The notes beneath the pieces were generated by a model. The model did no database searches, was not told the origin of the DNA, and saw nothing but the letters and a program-made list of their open reading frames with translations. From a virus, in the IMG/VR virus record IMGVR_UViG_3300047312_000390, positions 1 to 20,837 of that record: 20,837 nt of DNA; one strand, 5' to 3'. Shown here piece by piece: positions 11,224 to 19,043 of this stretch; within the stretch, counting starts at the first letter, position 1; each line of letters begins with the position of its first letter. The position numbers and the translations under genes are program-made.

Positions 11224-11589
11224 ATGGACGCGAAGACCCAGAAGTTCAAGGGCCCCGGGCAGTGGCGGTCGGCCGCGGAGGACGCGCGCCCGGATACCGT
11301 CTTCGCTGACCTGGCGGACACCGCCCGGCGGTTCCAGGACAAGGGCCTGAGCGACGCGCAGCAGGCCGTGCACCGGGCCGAGGCCGCGCTGGCTGCCGAG
11401 GACTACGAGACGGGGGAGGCGGAGCTGCGGGCAGCGGCCCGGCTGTGCCAGGCCACGGCGCCCGCCTACGCGGCCGGCCTGCGGGACATCGCCGGGCGGG
11501 TGAGCGCCGGGGCCCCGGCCCAGGCCGGGCCGGTGAAGAGCGCCCCGGACAAGGCGGATACCTCCGAGCACCTGGACGCGGGGGAGTAG
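11224..11589 (+). CDS. small acidic helical protein, function unknown
   Basis: The 121-residue protein has a strong ribosome site (AGGAGGA at 11215-11221). The middle (residues 25-95) is almost all helix-forming and Ala/Glu-rich (FADLADTARRFQDKGLSDAQQAVHRAEAALAAEDYETGEAEL), probably a coiled coil or helical hairpin. The ends are polar and flexible. It stands before the protease/scaffold gene and may assist head assembly, but this rests on position only. No family recognised. Confidence 0.7.
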   Translation: MDAKTQKFKGPGQWRSAAEDARPDTVFADLADTARRFQDKGLSDAQQAVHRAEAALAAEDYETGEAELRAAARLCQATAPAYAAGLRDIAGRVSAGAPAQAGPVKSAPDKADTSEHLDAGE

Positions 11590-11660
11590 CCTGCCGCGCT
11601 AGGCTAGGGCTGGCCTCGTCGGCTTCAGCCGGTCACACTGCTGCCGGCCGGCGGGGCATC

Positions 11661-11674
11661 CGATTGCCCAGAGC
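11661..11674 (+). promoter_or_regulatory. CGAT start-site box (copy 4, ten-base spacing)
   Basis: CGAT-TGCCCAGAGC precedes ATG 11675. The spacing is one base longer than in the other copies. Confidence 0.35.
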
Positions 11675-12799
11675 ATGGGCGACGAGCGCTTTATCATCCC
11701 GGCCCCGGCGGGGTCCGCGACCTTCTCCGCGGTCGACGAGGTGCCGGCGGCGCTGGCCCGGCAGCGCCGGGTCACCGGGAAGCTGTTCGAGAAGCACATC
11801 CTGAACCTCGGGCCGCTGATCCACCCCAAGACCGGCGACGTCATCAACGTGGACGACGCGTTCGTGGCGACGATGCAGGACAACTTCGCCAAAGGCGTCT
11901 GCGACATCGTGCAGCTGCCGCTGGCGAACGACTCCAACGAGCACGTCGAGGGCCCGGCTGCCAACCTGGGCGAGGTCGTCGGGATCAGGCAGCGGGACGG
12001 CAAGGTCTACGCGCTGCTCGACGCGCGCCAGGACGCGGACAAGTTCGGCAAGACCTACCTGGGTGCCTCCGCCTTCCTGAGCACCAACTACACCGACTCC
12101 TCGACCGGCAAGAAGGCCGGGCCCACGCTGCTGCACGTGGCCGTGACCAACCGGCCGTACGTCGTCAACCTGGAGGGTTACAAGGAGGTCATCGCGGCGT
12201 CGGCCGATAAGACCGGCGAAGTCGTCGTACTCACGCCGCCGGAGGAGACCGAGGTGCCGCCTACCAGGGAGCAGCTGCTGGAGCAGCTGAAGAAGGACCA
12301 CGGCATCGACGTGGAGGCCCTGCAGGCCGCTGCGCAGCAGCCGCCAGCTCCCGACACCGCCGCGCTGTCCGCCGCGGTCGTCGAGGCGCTGAAGGGCGCG
12401 GGCGTGAAGCTGGCCGCCGGCGAGGACGGCGAGCTGAAGCTGACCGATGTCTCCGCCGCGGTGGTCGAGCTGGCCGCCGACAACAAGGGCCTGCGGGACT
12501 CGGTGGACGAGCTGAAGCTGGCCGCCGCCACGGCCGAGGTGGACGGCTACATCGGGGCCGGCCGCCTGCTGCCCAAGACCAAGGCCACCGCCATCGAGAT
12601 GGCGCTGTCCAACCGCAAGGGCCTGGAGGCCATCCTCGCCCCCGAGGACAAGCCCTACGTGAAGCTCGCCGCCCAGGAAGGCGTCCCGGCCAACGACGGC
12701 GAGCAGCGCCAGGAGCAGGACATCGACGGCGAGGTGGCCCGCCTCACCGCCGAGCACGGCCAGTTCTTCTCGGCCAACGGCACCAAGACGCGTCAGTAA
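11675..12799 (+). CDS. prohead protease with scaffold tail (Mu gpI-like)
   Basis: The 374-residue protein should act as internal scaffold and maturation protease of the procapsid. Residues 30-175 match the Mu I-like peptidase: KHILNLGPLIHPKTGDVINVDDAF, then VQLPLANDSNEHVEGP with His90, GEVVGIRQRDGKVYALLDAR, KTYLGASAFLSTNYTD with Ser132, and GPTLLHVAVTNRPYV. His90 and Ser132 are the likely catalytic pair. Residues 195-330 are helical and charged (QLLEQLKKDHGIDVEALQAAA) and fit a scaffold domain that would be cut up after assembly. The start follows a CGAT box. The gene precedes decoration and capsid genes, the usual order. Confidence 0.85.
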   Translation: MGDERFIIPAPAGSATFSAVDEVPAALARQRRVTGKLFEKHILNLGPLIHPKTGDVINVDDAFVATMQDNFAKGVCDIVQLPLANDSNEHVEGPAANLGEVVGIRQRDGKVYALLDARQDADKFGKTYLGASAFLSTNYTDSSTGKKAGPTLLHVAVTNRPYVVNLEGYKEVIAASADKTGEVVVLTPPEETEVPPTREQLLEQLKKDHGIDVEALQAAAQQPPAPDTAALSAAVVEALKGAGVKLAAGEDGELKLTDVSAAVVELAADNKGLRDSVDELKLAAATAEVDGYIGAGRLLPKTKATAIEMALSNRKGLEAILAPEDKPYVKLAAQEGVPANDGEQRQEQDIDGEVARLTAEHGQFFSANGTKTRQ

Positions 12800-12829
12800 C
12801 CAGCCCAGGCAGAGCGAGGAGCAGCAGCG

Positions 12830-13510
12830 ATGCCCGCTAACGACAGCGTGGAGTTTGACTACCCGCCCGGCTACGTCAAGCCCACGCACGGGTACGGCCA
12901 GGAGTTCGGTGATGAGTTCCACGCGCCGGCCGTCGCCGAACTGCTGCTGTCCTATGCCGGGTTCACCCAGCGCGGCGTCACCCTGGCCGCGGGCCAGGGC
13001 ATCCTGCCCACCGGGTGCATCATCGCCCGGCACACCGCGTCCGGCAAGTACTTCGCCTACGCCCCGAGCGCCTCGGACGGGCGCGCGGTGGCGCTCGGGG
13101 TGCTGCGCGACGCCCGGGACACCGGCGGGCCGGGAGCGGCCAGCCTGGCGGCCTACAACGCCAACACCAACGGGGTCAACCCGGACGCCATCACCCTGGC
13201 CGGCGGGACCTTCGTGCCCCCGGCCAGCCCGGCCGGCAAGGTGGCCGGGGACGCGCTCGGCAACATGGTCATCAGGGGGATCTTGAACGCCAACGTGGTC
13301 TCCGGCGCGGACACCACCTCGCTGATCCCCAACACCAACGGGCTCGGCTCCGCCGCGGGCCAGGCGGTGGCCACCCTGGGCGCGCGGATCGTCCCGTTCG
13401 GCGGGCCGGTCGGCAGCAGCCCGCAGTGGCCGGGCGGCCCGATGGACGGCAACCCGCTTACCGCCTCCGGCGGCGCGGGCCCGACCGGGACCAACGCCTT
13501 CATGTTCTGA
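12830..13510 (+). CDS. head decoration protein (lambda gpD-like)
   Basis: The 226-residue protein is predicted to bind the outer capsid surface and stabilise it. The middle shows the gpD-type pattern: GVTLAAGQGILPTGCIIARHTASGKYFAYAP, then SDGRAVALGVLRDARDT. It is about twice as long as lambda gpD (110 residues), with a Gly/Asn/Pro-rich C-terminal half. Ribosome site GAGGAG lies 9 bases before ATG. A strong terminator follows, so transcription of the decoration and capsid genes is at least partly separated. Confidence 0.8.
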   Translation: MPANDSVEFDYPPGYVKPTHGYGQEFGDEFHAPAVAELLLSYAGFTQRGVTLAAGQGILPTGCIIARHTASGKYFAYAPSASDGRAVALGVLRDARDTGGPGAASLAAYNANTNGVNPDAITLAGGTFVPPASPAGKVAGDALGNMVIRGILNANVVSGADTTSLIPNTNGLGSAAGQAVATLGARIVPFGGPVGSSPQWPGGPMDGNPLTASGGAGPTGTNAFMF

Positions 13511-13530
13511 AAGCTGCCGCAAGGTAGCAG

Positions 13531-13571
13531 AGCCCCCGCCAGGGCGCAGGCGAGACGCACTGGCGGGGGCT
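13531..13571 (+). terminator. strong hairpin between decoration and capsid genes
   Basis: AGCCCCCGCCAG (13531-13542) pairs perfectly with CTGGCGGGGGCT (13560-13571) around a 17-base loop. No T run follows. It could end decoration transcripts partially or protect their 3' ends. The next 148 bases to the capsid start hold no gene. Confidence 0.7.
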
Positions 13572-13719
13572 CTGTCATGCGCCGGTCGATAGGACCCGGT
13601 AACCGCCGAAGGCAGGCGGCCAGGCCAGCCAGGTGGCCCGAGATAACGGGCGGCGCAGGCCGGGCTCGTGATCGAGTCGCTGACAGTCAGCCAGGTCGAG
13701 CAGAGGAAGTTTTCGGAAT

Positions 13720-14895
13720 ATGCCTGACATCAGCCTCCTAGAGCCGGTCGTGCTGCGCGGAGTGGTCGAGAAGTTCGTTACCCCGCAGACCCACGTGATG
13801 CTGAACCGGCTCGACCAGACGCCGTGGCCGTTCCCGTCGGCGACCTGGGACGTCATCAAGGGCTCCCGCGCGGTCGCTAAGCCGAACGTTCCCAATTCCG
13901 AAGCGCACATCATCGCCCGCCTGGGCAGGTCCCAGGAAAGCGCCTCCTTCATCTACTTGAGGGAGAAAAAAGTTTTCGAACCTACTACCCTGCACTGGCT
14001 GAGGACGCCCGGCGAGATCGCGCGCATCAACGCGGAACAGGCCGTGCTCAGGGAGATCAACGACCTGAATGGGCGCTTCGACAACTTCGCCGAGTGGAGC
14101 GCCTGGCAGGCCATGGGCGGCGGCATCACGTACAACTACGCGGATGTCCAGGCGCAGGTGAACTACAAGTTCCCGGCCTCCCACTTCGTCGCGCCGGCCA
14201 ACCCGTGGCTGGTCAACGCGGGCCTGACCCTGCCCGGCTCCTCGGGCAACCCCACCGACCTGGGCGCGGCCAACACCAACCTGGGAGCCGGCGGCACCCC
14301 GAGCTACGCCAACCCGGCCTCCATCCTGGAGGACGTCCGGTCCTGGAAGCGGATCATCCAGGTGCACGGCCGCGTCCCGGCCAAGGAGGTCTTCGCCACC
14401 TCGGTGACGATGGCCGCCCTGATGGAGGCCTGGACCCAGGCCACCTCCGGCGCCACCGTCAACATCCCGGCCACCATGCTGTCGGACCGGATGAAGGACG
14501 AGTTCTACTCCTCGGGCATGATGAGCGGCTTCATGGGCCTGGTCTGGAACACGGTCGAGCAGGTCTATGAGTCCGACGCCGGGAACCTGACCTTCTTCGT
14601 GCCCGACGGCGTGCTCTACATGGGCAATTACTCGGATCAAAGGCCGATGGAGCTGCTGATCGGCCCGACCGCGGACGACGAGGCTCCGAGCGGCTTCACG
14701 GGCAAGTTCGCGAAGACCTGGAAGGAGAAGGACCCGAGCGCCCGGCAGTATCTCCTCGAATGGCACCTGTTGCCGATCGTCACCCGGCCGGAGCAGATGC
14801 TCGTGGCGTCTGGGATCATCGCCTCCAACACCACGCCGACCAGCGGAAACCTGGGTTCTTACTACACCGGGCTCAACCCGAGCTGGAAGCAGTAA
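13720..14895 (+). CDS. major capsid protein (lambda gpE-like)
   Basis: The 391-residue protein builds the icosahedral head and has the HK97 fold. It matches the phage capsid protein E family: FVTPQTHVMLNRLDQTPWPFPSATWDVIKGSR near the N-terminus, REKKVFEPTTLHWLRTPGE, then the helix INAEQAVLREINDLNGRFDNFAEW. Later come NPASILEDVRSWKRIIQVHGRVPAKEVFATSVTMAALM and the C-terminal VPDGVLYMGNYSDQRPMELLIGPTADDEAP with EKDPSARQYLLEWHLLPIVTRPEQMLVA. Ribosome site GAGGAAG precedes ATG by 10 bases. Length is close to family members of about 340 residues, with an inserted Gly/Asn-rich loop (residues 170-200). A classic terminator follows, fitting a very highly expressed gene. Confidence 0.9.
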   Translation: MPDISLLEPVVLRGVVEKFVTPQTHVMLNRLDQTPWPFPSATWDVIKGSRAVAKPNVPNSEAHIIARLGRSQESASFIYLREKKVFEPTTLHWLRTPGEIARINAEQAVLREINDLNGRFDNFAEWSAWQAMGGGITYNYADVQAQVNYKFPASHFVAPANPWLVNAGLTLPGSSGNPTDLGAANTNLGAGGTPSYANPASILEDVRSWKRIIQVHGRVPAKEVFATSVTMAALMEAWTQATSGATVNIPATMLSDRMKDEFYSSGMMSGFMGLVWNTVEQVYESDAGNLTFFVPDGVLYMGNYSDQRPMELLIGPTADDEAPSGFTGKFAKTWKEKDPSARQYLLEWHLLPIVTRPEQMLVASGIIASNTTPTSGNLGSYYTGLNPSWKQ

Positions 14896-14924
14896 GACCG
14901 AACACTACAGGTTCTGAGCAAAAG

Positions 14925-14954
14925 AGTCCCCGGATCGAAGTTGGGGGCTTTTTT
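14925..14954 (+). terminator. intrinsic terminator after major capsid gene
   Basis: AGTCCCC (14925-14931) pairs with GGGGGCT (14943-14949) around an 11-base loop, and six T follow (14949-14954). This is the clearest rho-independent terminator in the window. Confidence 0.85.
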
Positions 14955-15031
14955 GCTTGCTCGTAGAGTGATTCTTTTTCTTTTCAGGACTTAGCATAGT
15001 TGCCGATGGCTCTAGTGTTTAGCAAACCTGG

Positions 15032-15037
15032 TACGCT
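15032..15037 (+). promoter_or_regulatory. candidate -10 box for a leaderless transcript
   Basis: TACGCT lies exactly 12 to 7 bases before ATG 15044. That places the expected start of transcription at the A of the ATG. There is no Shine-Dalgarno sequence, which agrees with a leaderless mRNA. No good -35 box is seen. Confidence 0.45.
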
Positions 15038-15043
15038 GGTTCC

Positions 15044-15907
15044 ATGGGGAGAAAGCAGACGGTAACGGCAGAGGCAGGCCAGGAGTTCGGCCGCCTGACG
15101 GTGAGCGAGCTGGGGAAGCACCCGAAGAGCGGGAGGCCCGCCGCGCTAGTCGTGTGCCGGGGGACAGCGGAGCAGCCGCACGAGCCCGTCGCCAAGTGGG
15201 TGACACTATTCCCGCTGGTGCGCGGGATGGTGCTGTCGTGCGGCTGCCTGCACCGCGAGAAGGCGTCGCAGCAGACGAGCGATACCCCGCAGGCCCAGCG
15301 CATGCGGGACTGGCGCGAGCGCAGGAATTCTCCCGACTACCAGCCGAAGGCCCAGTGGCGGACTGACGACGAGGGCCGGGAATGCTCCTACAGCGGCAGG
15401 GGAAGCTGCGGTCACGCTTACAAGCCGTGGAGTGCGTACAGCTCCGGCGAGACCCGGTGCAAGGCCTGCATGGTCGTCAAGGCGGCCGAGTACCTAGAGC
15501 ACGAGCCGGATGAGGCCCGGCTGCGCCGGGCAGAACGCCAGCGGGCTTACCTGAAGACCGAGCCTGGCCGGGCTGCTAACCGGCGGGCCCGCCTCAAGTA
15601 CCGGTACGGCATCACCGAGGAGCAGTACCTCTGGCTGCTGGAACAGCAGGACGGGGCGTGCTTCCTGTGCGGGAACGGGGAGACCGTGCCGCATCACGCC
15701 AGCGGGGACCTTATGCGACTGGGCGTGGAGCACGCTCATGACTGCGATCAGGGCCACGACCCGGAGAAGGGGTGCCCGGCTTGCGTGCGTTCCCTGGCCT
15801 GCTACAACTGCAACGTGTTCATGGGCCGAGTGGAGCGTTCTCCCCGGCTGGCTGCCCGGTTCGCTGACTACCTCGTGCGGCGGCCGCTGCTGTCCTGGAA
15901 GCAGTAG
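15044..15907 (+). CDS. endonuclease VII-like (His-Me finger) free-standing homing-type endonuclease
   Basis: The 287-residue protein likely nicks or cuts DNA. Residues 12-70 (GQEFGRLTVSELGKH ... GMVLSCGCLH) look like the small DNA-binding module found at the N-terminus of many phage homing endonucleases. Residues 114-142 contain a Cys/His zinc-like motif (CSYSGRGSCGHAYKPWSAY, CKAC). Residues 187-262 match recombination endonuclease VII: YGITEEQYLWLLEQQDGACFLCG with Cys206/Cys209, LGVEHAHDCD with His230, and LACYNCN with Cys253/Cys256 and Asn257. The gene lies between the capsid terminator and another terminator and starts behind its own -10 box. It is an independent insertion rather than a member of the head operon. 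A Holliday-junction role as in T4 is possible but less likely here. Confidence 0.82.
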   Translation: MGRKQTVTAEAGQEFGRLTVSELGKHPKSGRPAALVVCRGTAEQPHEPVAKWVTLFPLVRGMVLSCGCLHREKASQQTSDTPQAQRMRDWRERRNSPDYQPKAQWRTDDEGRECSYSGRGSCGHAYKPWSAYSSGETRCKACMVVKAAEYLEHEPDEARLRRAERQRAYLKTEPGRAANRRARLKYRYGITEEQYLWLLEQQDGACFLCGNGETVPHHASGDLMRLGVEHAHDCDQGHDPEKGCPACVRSLACYNCNVFMGRVERSPRLAARFADYLVRRPLLSWKQ

Positions 15908-15949
15908 CCTGATACCGAGCGCGCTTCAGCTGCTCGGTCAAAGGTAACC

Positions 15950-15978
15950 GGAAGCCCCGTCCCGTCGGCGGGGCTTCC
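15950..15978 (+). terminator. terminator after the endonuclease VII-like gene
   Basis: GGAAGCCCCG (15950-15959) pairs perfectly with CGGGGCTTCC (15969-15978) around a 9-base loop. No T run follows. Confidence 0.7.
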
Positions 15979-15993
15979 GGCGTGTCGGGGGGA

Positions 15994-16006
15994 CGATTGC
16001 CCCGGC
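15994..16006 (+). promoter_or_regulatory. CGAT start-site box (copy 5)
   Basis: CGAT-TGCCCCGGC precedes ATG 16007, 15 bases after a terminator stem. A promoter is needed here, which supports the idea that the box is part of one. Confidence 0.45.
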
Positions 16007-16687
16007 ATGGCAGGACTGTCCGGCAAGCAGCAGGTCGTCGACATCGTGGCCGCCTCGCGGCAGCTGGCTCCCTGGGAGGACCCCCAGCCGCCCGGAGAGC
16101 CCCGCACCCAGGCCTGCGCGCTGGGCCACCCCAACGACCCGGCTGCCCGGTTCTGCTCGGCCTGCGGGCTGTCGATGAACGCGCAGCTGGCCCCTGGGGC
16201 GGAGACGGCCCGGCCCAAGCCGGCCGCCGAGCTGACCGAGGAGGAGCGGACCGAGCGGGAGCGCCAGCATGCCGCCGCGGTGCAGGCGGCTGCCGCGTTC
16301 GAGCAGGCCCCGGAGCAGATCGTGCCAGCTGAGGGGGAGACGCTGCTCATCCACTTCACCGAGGACGGGCTGACCGCGTTCGGCCGGGTCTGGTACCGCG
16401 GCCAGGAGCTGGCCATCGGCCCGGATCACCCGCGCTGGCCCGAGGCGGTCGGCTGGATCATGCTGGACAAGGCCGGCCAGTTCGCGCGGTGGGGCCGGCA
16501 GTACTTCGAGCACGGGCCCTGGCCGTTCCAGCGCAGCTACGTCGACCCGGCCGCGCACTACGAGGACATGCGCACCGTGGGCGGGCAAGGGCAGCTGGCC
16601 GGCGGTCCCTCAGAGGAGGAACTGCGGCGCGCGGACGAGGCCGAGGCCCGGCGCAACCGGGGCGTTCCGGCTCCGGTACTGAGGTGA
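16007..16687 (+). CDS. zinc-ribbon-containing head-tail region protein, function unknown
   Basis: The 226-residue protein has a zinc-ribbon-like motif at residues 36-55, CALGHPNDPAARFCSACG. A charged helix follows (EERTERERQHAAAVQAAAAFEQ, residues 80-102). Then comes a compact domain, LLIHFTEDGLTAFGRVWYRGQELAI ... GWIMLDKAGQFARWGRQYFEHGPWPF (residues 112-180). The tail is charged. I cannot name a family. Its position directly after the capsid genes is where neck or minor head proteins are usual. The start follows a CGAT box. The next gene begins 6 bases after its stop. Confidence 0.75.
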   Translation: MAGLSGKQQVVDIVAASRQLAPWEDPQPPGEPRTQACALGHPNDPAARFCSACGLSMNAQLAPGAETARPKPAAELTEEERTERERQHAAAVQAAAAFEQAPEQIVPAEGETLLIHFTEDGLTAFGRVWYRGQELAIGPDHPRWPEAVGWIMLDKAGQFARWGRQYFEHGPWPFQRSYVDPAAHYEDMRTVGGQGQLAGGPSEEELRRADEAEARRNRGVPAPVLR

Positions 16688-16693
16688 TGCGCC

Positions 16694-17035
16694 GTGACGT
16701 TTCCCGCTGGGCTCACCACCATCACCGTGACCGGGCAGCACGTGCTGTCGCTCGACGGGCAGCCGCTGACCGGCGCCGTGATTTTCACCGCGTCCGGTCC
16801 GCTCGACGATCCGGCCGCTAACGCCCTGCTGGAAGGCTCGGCCCTGGCCCAGGTGACCGAGGGGGTGATGACCCCGGTCACCATCCCGACGACCGACGCG
16901 GTGAGCCCGCCGTTCACCTACGCCATCGCCTTCCGGCTCAATACCGCCGACGGCATCAGCCCGCCCCCGGTCACCGGGGTGTCCGTCCCGGCCTCCCTGG
17001 GTGCGACGGTGGACATTTCCGCCCTCCTGGGCTGA
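16694..17035 (+). CDS. beta-rich protein, possible head fibre or decoration component
   Basis: The 113-residue protein is rich in Thr, Val, Pro and Gly and alternates hydrophobic residues (ITVTGQHVLSLDGQPLTGAVIFTASG, then FTYAIAFRLN, then VSVPASLGATVDISALL). This is the pattern of the beta-sandwich domains common in phage surface and fibre proteins. GTG 16694 has a good ribosome site, GAGGTGA, which overlaps the stop of the previous gene, so the two are likely coupled. A surface role is an inference from fold pattern and place. Confidence 0.7.
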   Translation: MTFPAGLTTITVTGQHVLSLDGQPLTGAVIFTASGPLDDPAANALLEGSALAQVTEGVMTPVTIPTTDAVSPPFTYAIAFRLNTADGISPPPVTGVSVPASLGATVDISALLG

Positions 17036-17193
17036 CCTAGCTGCCGATAGGGGTAGTGGCGGGGAGTTGTTCTAAGCCCCGGCCGCGGGACCCTAGGCAG
17101 GACGGGCTGTTCGGCGCACGCGCGTACGGTCTCACCGGATGGTGAATACGCGGGACCCCCGGCTGGACCAGGCAGTGCGCGGCTCCCCGTCTC
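17036..17193 (+). other. 158-base spacer with G-C hairpin
   Basis: No gene is seen. CGGGG/CCCCG around 17065-17084 and neighbouring dyads could terminate transcription weakly before the next CGAT box. Confidence 0.3.
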
Positions 17194-17206
17194 CGATTAA
17201 CCGGGC
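17194..17206 (+). promoter_or_regulatory. CGAT start-site box (copy 6)
   Basis: CGAT-TAACCGGGC precedes ATG 17207. The 20-base stretch from 17193 to 17212 is identical to that before the gene at 19668, although the two proteins are unrelated. Confidence 0.5.
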
Positions 17207-17704
17207 ATGGCCGCTACCCCGGATCACATTGATGTCCAGGTCAGGGCGCACGTCCAGACCGAAGGCCATCGGTACCTGATGCACTTCCCGCCCCATCCGG
17301 CCCGGACCTCGGACCCGCACTACCGCGACTTCAACGCCTATCACCGCCGCACCCGCAGCGCCGCGCGCTGCTACATCGGCGAGCGGATCGGCTATGCGGA
17401 CTGCCTGGATGCCCAGGGCCGGCCAGCTCGCCCGGACAGCAAGGGCTGGCAGCCCGGCCTGGAGCTGCATCACGCGCACGTGGAGTTCAGCTTGCAGAAC
17501 GGGGTGTCCCTGGAGGCGCTGGAGAGGGACTACCCGGGGATCTCGAACCCGGACGAGGTGGGTGCCTGGGTGGAGACGGCCGTCAACTTCCGCTGGCTGT
17601 GCGCCTGGCACCACCGCGGCGCGGCCGGCGCGCATACCGCTTCGCATTCGGACTGGGAGGCTTCGCAATACGTCCTCGGCCTGATCTCCCGGGTGCCCCG
17701 GTGA
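17207..17704 (+). CDS. HNH endonuclease-like protein
   Basis: The 165-residue protein has an HNH arrangement: LELHHAHVEFSLQNGV with His88 and His89, Asn127 in AVNFRWLCAWHHRG, and His135, His136 and His143, with Cys132. Cys55 and Cys66 may help bind metal. Such small HNH proteins are frequent in head gene clusters of actinobacterial phages, some working with terminase in packaging. A homing role is also possible. It is translationally coupled to the next gene through a GTGA overlap, so it behaves as a resident of the operon rather than a mobile intruder. Confidence 0.75.
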   Translation: MAATPDHIDVQVRAHVQTEGHRYLMHFPPHPARTSDPHYRDFNAYHRRTRSAARCYIGERIGYADCLDAQGRPARPDSKGWQPGLELHHAHVEFSLQNGVSLEALERDYPGISNPDEVGAWVETAVNFRWLCAWHHRGAAGAHTASHSDWEASQYVLGLISRVPR

Positions 17705-17949
17705 GTACCCGGTCAGCGGCCTGGTACGCCATTCCGGAAAACCAGGCCAGGCGCCAGAAGAACATGCGGCTGTACGTCGCGGCCATGGTGCAGCTAGGCC
17801 AGCGGTATCCCGATGAGCGCCGCCAGGCCTATCGCCGGGCCCTGGGCGGCCAGCCCGCCGGGAAGGCCCTGCAGCAGAGCTACGCCTTTATCCGAGACGC
17901 GCACAAGGACGAGTTCCGGACCATCCTGGCCCGGTTGAGGGAGGCCTGA
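17701..17949 (+). CDS. small helical protein, function unknown
   Basis: The 82-residue basic protein starts with GTG overlapping the preceding stop codon (GTGA) and ends overlapping the next ATG (TGATG). The body is helical: NQARRQKNMRLYVAAMVQLGQRYPDERRQAYRRAL, then KALQQSYAFIRDAHKDEFRTILARLREA. The tight coupling on both sides argues that it is real. A longer frame upstream to 17599 is only the shadow of the HNH gene. No family recognised. Confidence 0.7.
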   Translation: MSTRSAAWYAIPENQARRQKNMRLYVAAMVQLGQRYPDERRQAYRRALGGQPAGKALQQSYAFIRDAHKDEFRTILARLREA

Positions 17950-18527
17950 TGCCCTGGCCGGTCCCCACCCTGGAGCAGGTGGCCGAGTTCAGCGGCCGCG
18001 CCGCGGTCAGCTACACGGCCTACATCAACTCAGCCTCCCTGCAGGCCGCCGTCCTGTTCACCACGCTGACCGAGCGCGGCGCGAGTGAGTACGGCTCGCT
18101 GAGCCCCGATGACCAGCTGCTGGCCGACCTGGGCGTGCGGGCCATGGCCGACTACATCTACCTGCGGTTCCCCTACCAGCAGCTGCTGGCCAGCCCGCTG
18201 CAGTCCGAGGAGATCGGCTCGTACAGCTACTCCAAGCCGCTCCAGGCCCAGGCCCGCAACGCCCAGGCCATCGAGGTCAGCGCGGACAAGACGGGCGTGG
18301 ACATGTTCGACCTGGCCGTCCGGATGCTTAGCCGCAGACGCCGCGCCAACGGGGTGTTCTCGGGGCAGATCACAGGGTTCGAGAGATTTGCTGAGGATGA
18401 CAGCGTGCGTCTCCGCTGGAGCGACGACGAGCAGCAGTGGTTCCTTGAAGGCCCAGCCGACAGAGATCAGCTTGACCTGCAATTCTTTGACCGTAATAGC
18501 GAGGTCTTTCCTAGCGACGTCCAGTAG
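17949..18527 (+). CDS. head-tail adaptor (connector) protein
   Basis: The 192-residue protein starts PWPVPTLEQVAEFSGRAAVSYTAYINSASLQAAVLFTTLTE, the helical start typical of phage head-tail connector proteins that sit under the portal. A helical region follows (DDQLLADLGVRAMADYIYLRFPYQQLLASPLQSEEIGSYSYSK). The last 60 residues (from about base 18360) use more A- and T-ending codons than the rest, so the 3' end may have been altered by the neighbouring insertion. Ribosome site GGGAGG overlaps the previous gene end. Adaptor is inferred from order and sequence pattern. Confidence 0.65.
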   Translation: MPWPVPTLEQVAEFSGRAAVSYTAYINSASLQAAVLFTTLTERGASEYGSLSPDDQLLADLGVRAMADYIYLRFPYQQLLASPLQSEEIGSYSYSKPLQAQARNAQAIEVSADKTGVDMFDLAVRMLSRRRRANGVFSGQITGFERFAEDDSVRLRWSDDEQQWFLEGPADRDQLDLQFFDRNSEVFPSDVQ

Positions 18528-18662
18528 TTCGTGTAACTGGGAGTCACCGGCGCTTGCATCTGCTAGCAGGCAGGATCTCCGGATTGTACGAAAACTGCCC
18601 TGACCTGCCCGAAGACCTGAAATCTGATCGAGGGCACACTTCGCCCCCTCCCTCCGCCCTAG

Positions 18663-18765
18663 ACCTCAAGTAGAGGTTGAAGGTTCCTCAAGGGAACCTG
18701 ACGCCCACCGGCGACCGCTGCCAGGAAGCAGCGACGCCCGACGCCGCGAAGGAAGGGACCTCCCT
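18663..18765 (+). ncRNA. candidate structured non-coding RNA
   Basis: Four stems follow one another: ACCTC-aagta-GAGGT (18663-18677), AGGTTCC-tcaag-GGAACCT (18681-18699), a two-part stem GGCG/CGCC plus CGCTGC-caggaa-GCAGCG (18710-18738), and AGGG-acct-CCCT (18754-18765). Further stems (CAGCAC/GTGCTG at 18804-18822, outer GTACC/GGTAC at 18778-18841) continue. A 12-bp terminator closes the stretch at 18966. No frame here looks coding. It matches no RNA class I can name. Confidence 0.45.
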
Positions 18766-18923
18766 CAAACGCCCCATGTACCTGCTGCCTGCTCCCGGGA
18801 GGTCAGCACAGCTCGCGTGCTGCCTTCGAGCCGGGGGGTACGGCCGCGTGCCCATCCGGGTCCCAATCCGGCTTGCCGCAGCCTTTCCAGCCCATGACCC
18901 TCACATACTACGTCCGGGAAAGC

Positions 18924-18966
18924 GAAACCCCCGCCATGTGCGCTTGGGAGGCGCGGCGGGGGTTTC
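18924..18966 (+). terminator. 12-bp hairpin terminator
   Basis: GAAACCCCCGCC (18924-18935) pairs perfectly with GGCGGGGGTTTC (18955-18966). The 3' arm ends in TTTC. No protein gene ends nearby upstream (nearest stop 18527), so it probably ends the non-coding RNA unit. Confidence 0.75.
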
Positions 18967-19043
18967 TGGGGCTGTCATGGGCCTCACCAGGATTATACGG
19001 CCTCCCGTTCGCGGGACCTGGATGCCTAGGCGTAATAGAGGGC

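Noticed and set aside
11633-13522. Open frame of 629 codons on the minus strand
   Set aside because: It spans two well-supported + strand genes (protease/scaffold and decoration) and a gap between them. It has no family-like sequence.
18778-18841. Cloverleaf-like fold with outer stem GTACC/GGTAC, a 7-base loop and a TTCGAGC stretch
   Set aside because: The acceptor is only five pairs, the T stem does not pair and the anticodon loop lacks T33 and A37. It is treated as part of the structured non-coding stretch.
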